The notes under the pieces: generated by a model | What the model saw: the letters and a program-made list of their open reading frames with translations, nothing else | Told to the model about the DNA's origin: nothing | Databases searched by the model: none | Part shown: positions 63,952 through 64,000 of the stretch, piece by piece | How the letters are laid out: the number at the start of each line of letters is the position of its first letter | Position numbering within the stretch: position 1 is the first letter of the stretch | Program-made: the position numbers and the translations under genes | Source: Anaerolineae bacterium | GTDB taxonomy: Bacteria; Chloroflexota; Anaerolineae; Aggregatilineales; Aggregatilineaceae | Reading direction: 5' to 3' | DNA: 64,000 nt | NCBI GenBank assembly: GCA_027494015.1 | Contig: JAOSJP010000034.1 | Span: 248,001-312,000 of the forward strand

Positions 63952-64000
63952 TGCAGCACGGCGGAAATGAGTGCGCGGTTTGGCCTGGTTTACCCCTATC

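Overview
The window is GC-rich (roughly 65% by eye) chromosomal DNA of a bacterium, most likely a member of the Chloroflexota (Anaerolineae-like). This inference rests on a bc1-replacing Alternative Complex III (ACIII) operon, a ferredoxin-dependent 2-oxoacid oxidoreductase beside succinyl-CoA synthetase, several Thr/Pro-rich secreted lipoproteins, a eukaryote-like isoleucyl-tRNA synthetase, and abundant short intergenic inverted repeats. No rRNA, tRNA, CRISPR array, transposase or phage gene was seen.

Layout. 0-8.4 kb (minus): a secreted SH3/Thr-Pro-repeat protein cut by the window edge, then an ACIII operon (pentaheme ActA, ActB split into two genes, ActC, an ActD-cytochrome c fusion, a diheme cytochrome c lipoprotein). 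9-14 kb (plus): a tightly coupled cell-wall-type cluster (MurA-like protein lacking catalytic residues, alpha/beta hydrolase, membrane-anchored MurF-like ligase, Ddl). 14-21 kb: an OmpR-type regulator, a truncated peptide-binding protein, two Dpp/Opp permeases, a beta-lactamase-fold hydrolase and an M14 carboxypeptidase. 21-28 kb: a glycosyltransferase, a frameshifted DUF123 gene, enoyl-CoA hydratase, an unknown gene, a Nif3-like protein and an M23 peptidase/propeller protein. 28-34 kb (minus): enlarged MalG and MalF permeases and a frameshifted GT-C glycosyltransferase. 34-41 kb: deoC, a cluster of repeats, a zinc-ribbon/FHA protein, hutU, an aldo/keto reductase, and dksA-like/lspA. 41-48 kb (minus): a transcript that starts at a T-box riboswitch (GNAT, TPR and two small membrane proteins), with ileS at its far end. 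48-55 kb: sucCD, a histidine kinase, a GntR/FCD regulator with a clear promoter and operator, and korAB. 55-64 kb: a DUF2344 protein, ECF sigma factor plus small membrane protein, fabH-like gene, a deoxynucleoside kinase-MazG fusion next to a second kinase, a lipoprotein, a site-2 protease and a lytic transglycosylase.

Two signals run through the whole window. First, a ~190-bp MITE-like element with inverted ends (GGGTGCGNGCAAA type) and a large internal hairpin recurs at more than ten intergenic sites, including several head-to-tail copies at 34.9-35.9 kb and a copy whose end supplies the ileS stop codon. Other small palindromic elements have nested into it. Second, six otherwise good genes carry single-base frameshifts, mostly in homopolymers. 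One of them is the housekeeping gene sucC, which points to sequence error rather than decay; in those places both frames must be joined to obtain the protein.

Physiologically the genes describe a respiring, peptide-, amino-acid- and sugar-using heterotroph with a TCA segment (korAB, sucCD), a quinol-oxidising ACIII, and active cell-wall synthesis and turnover.
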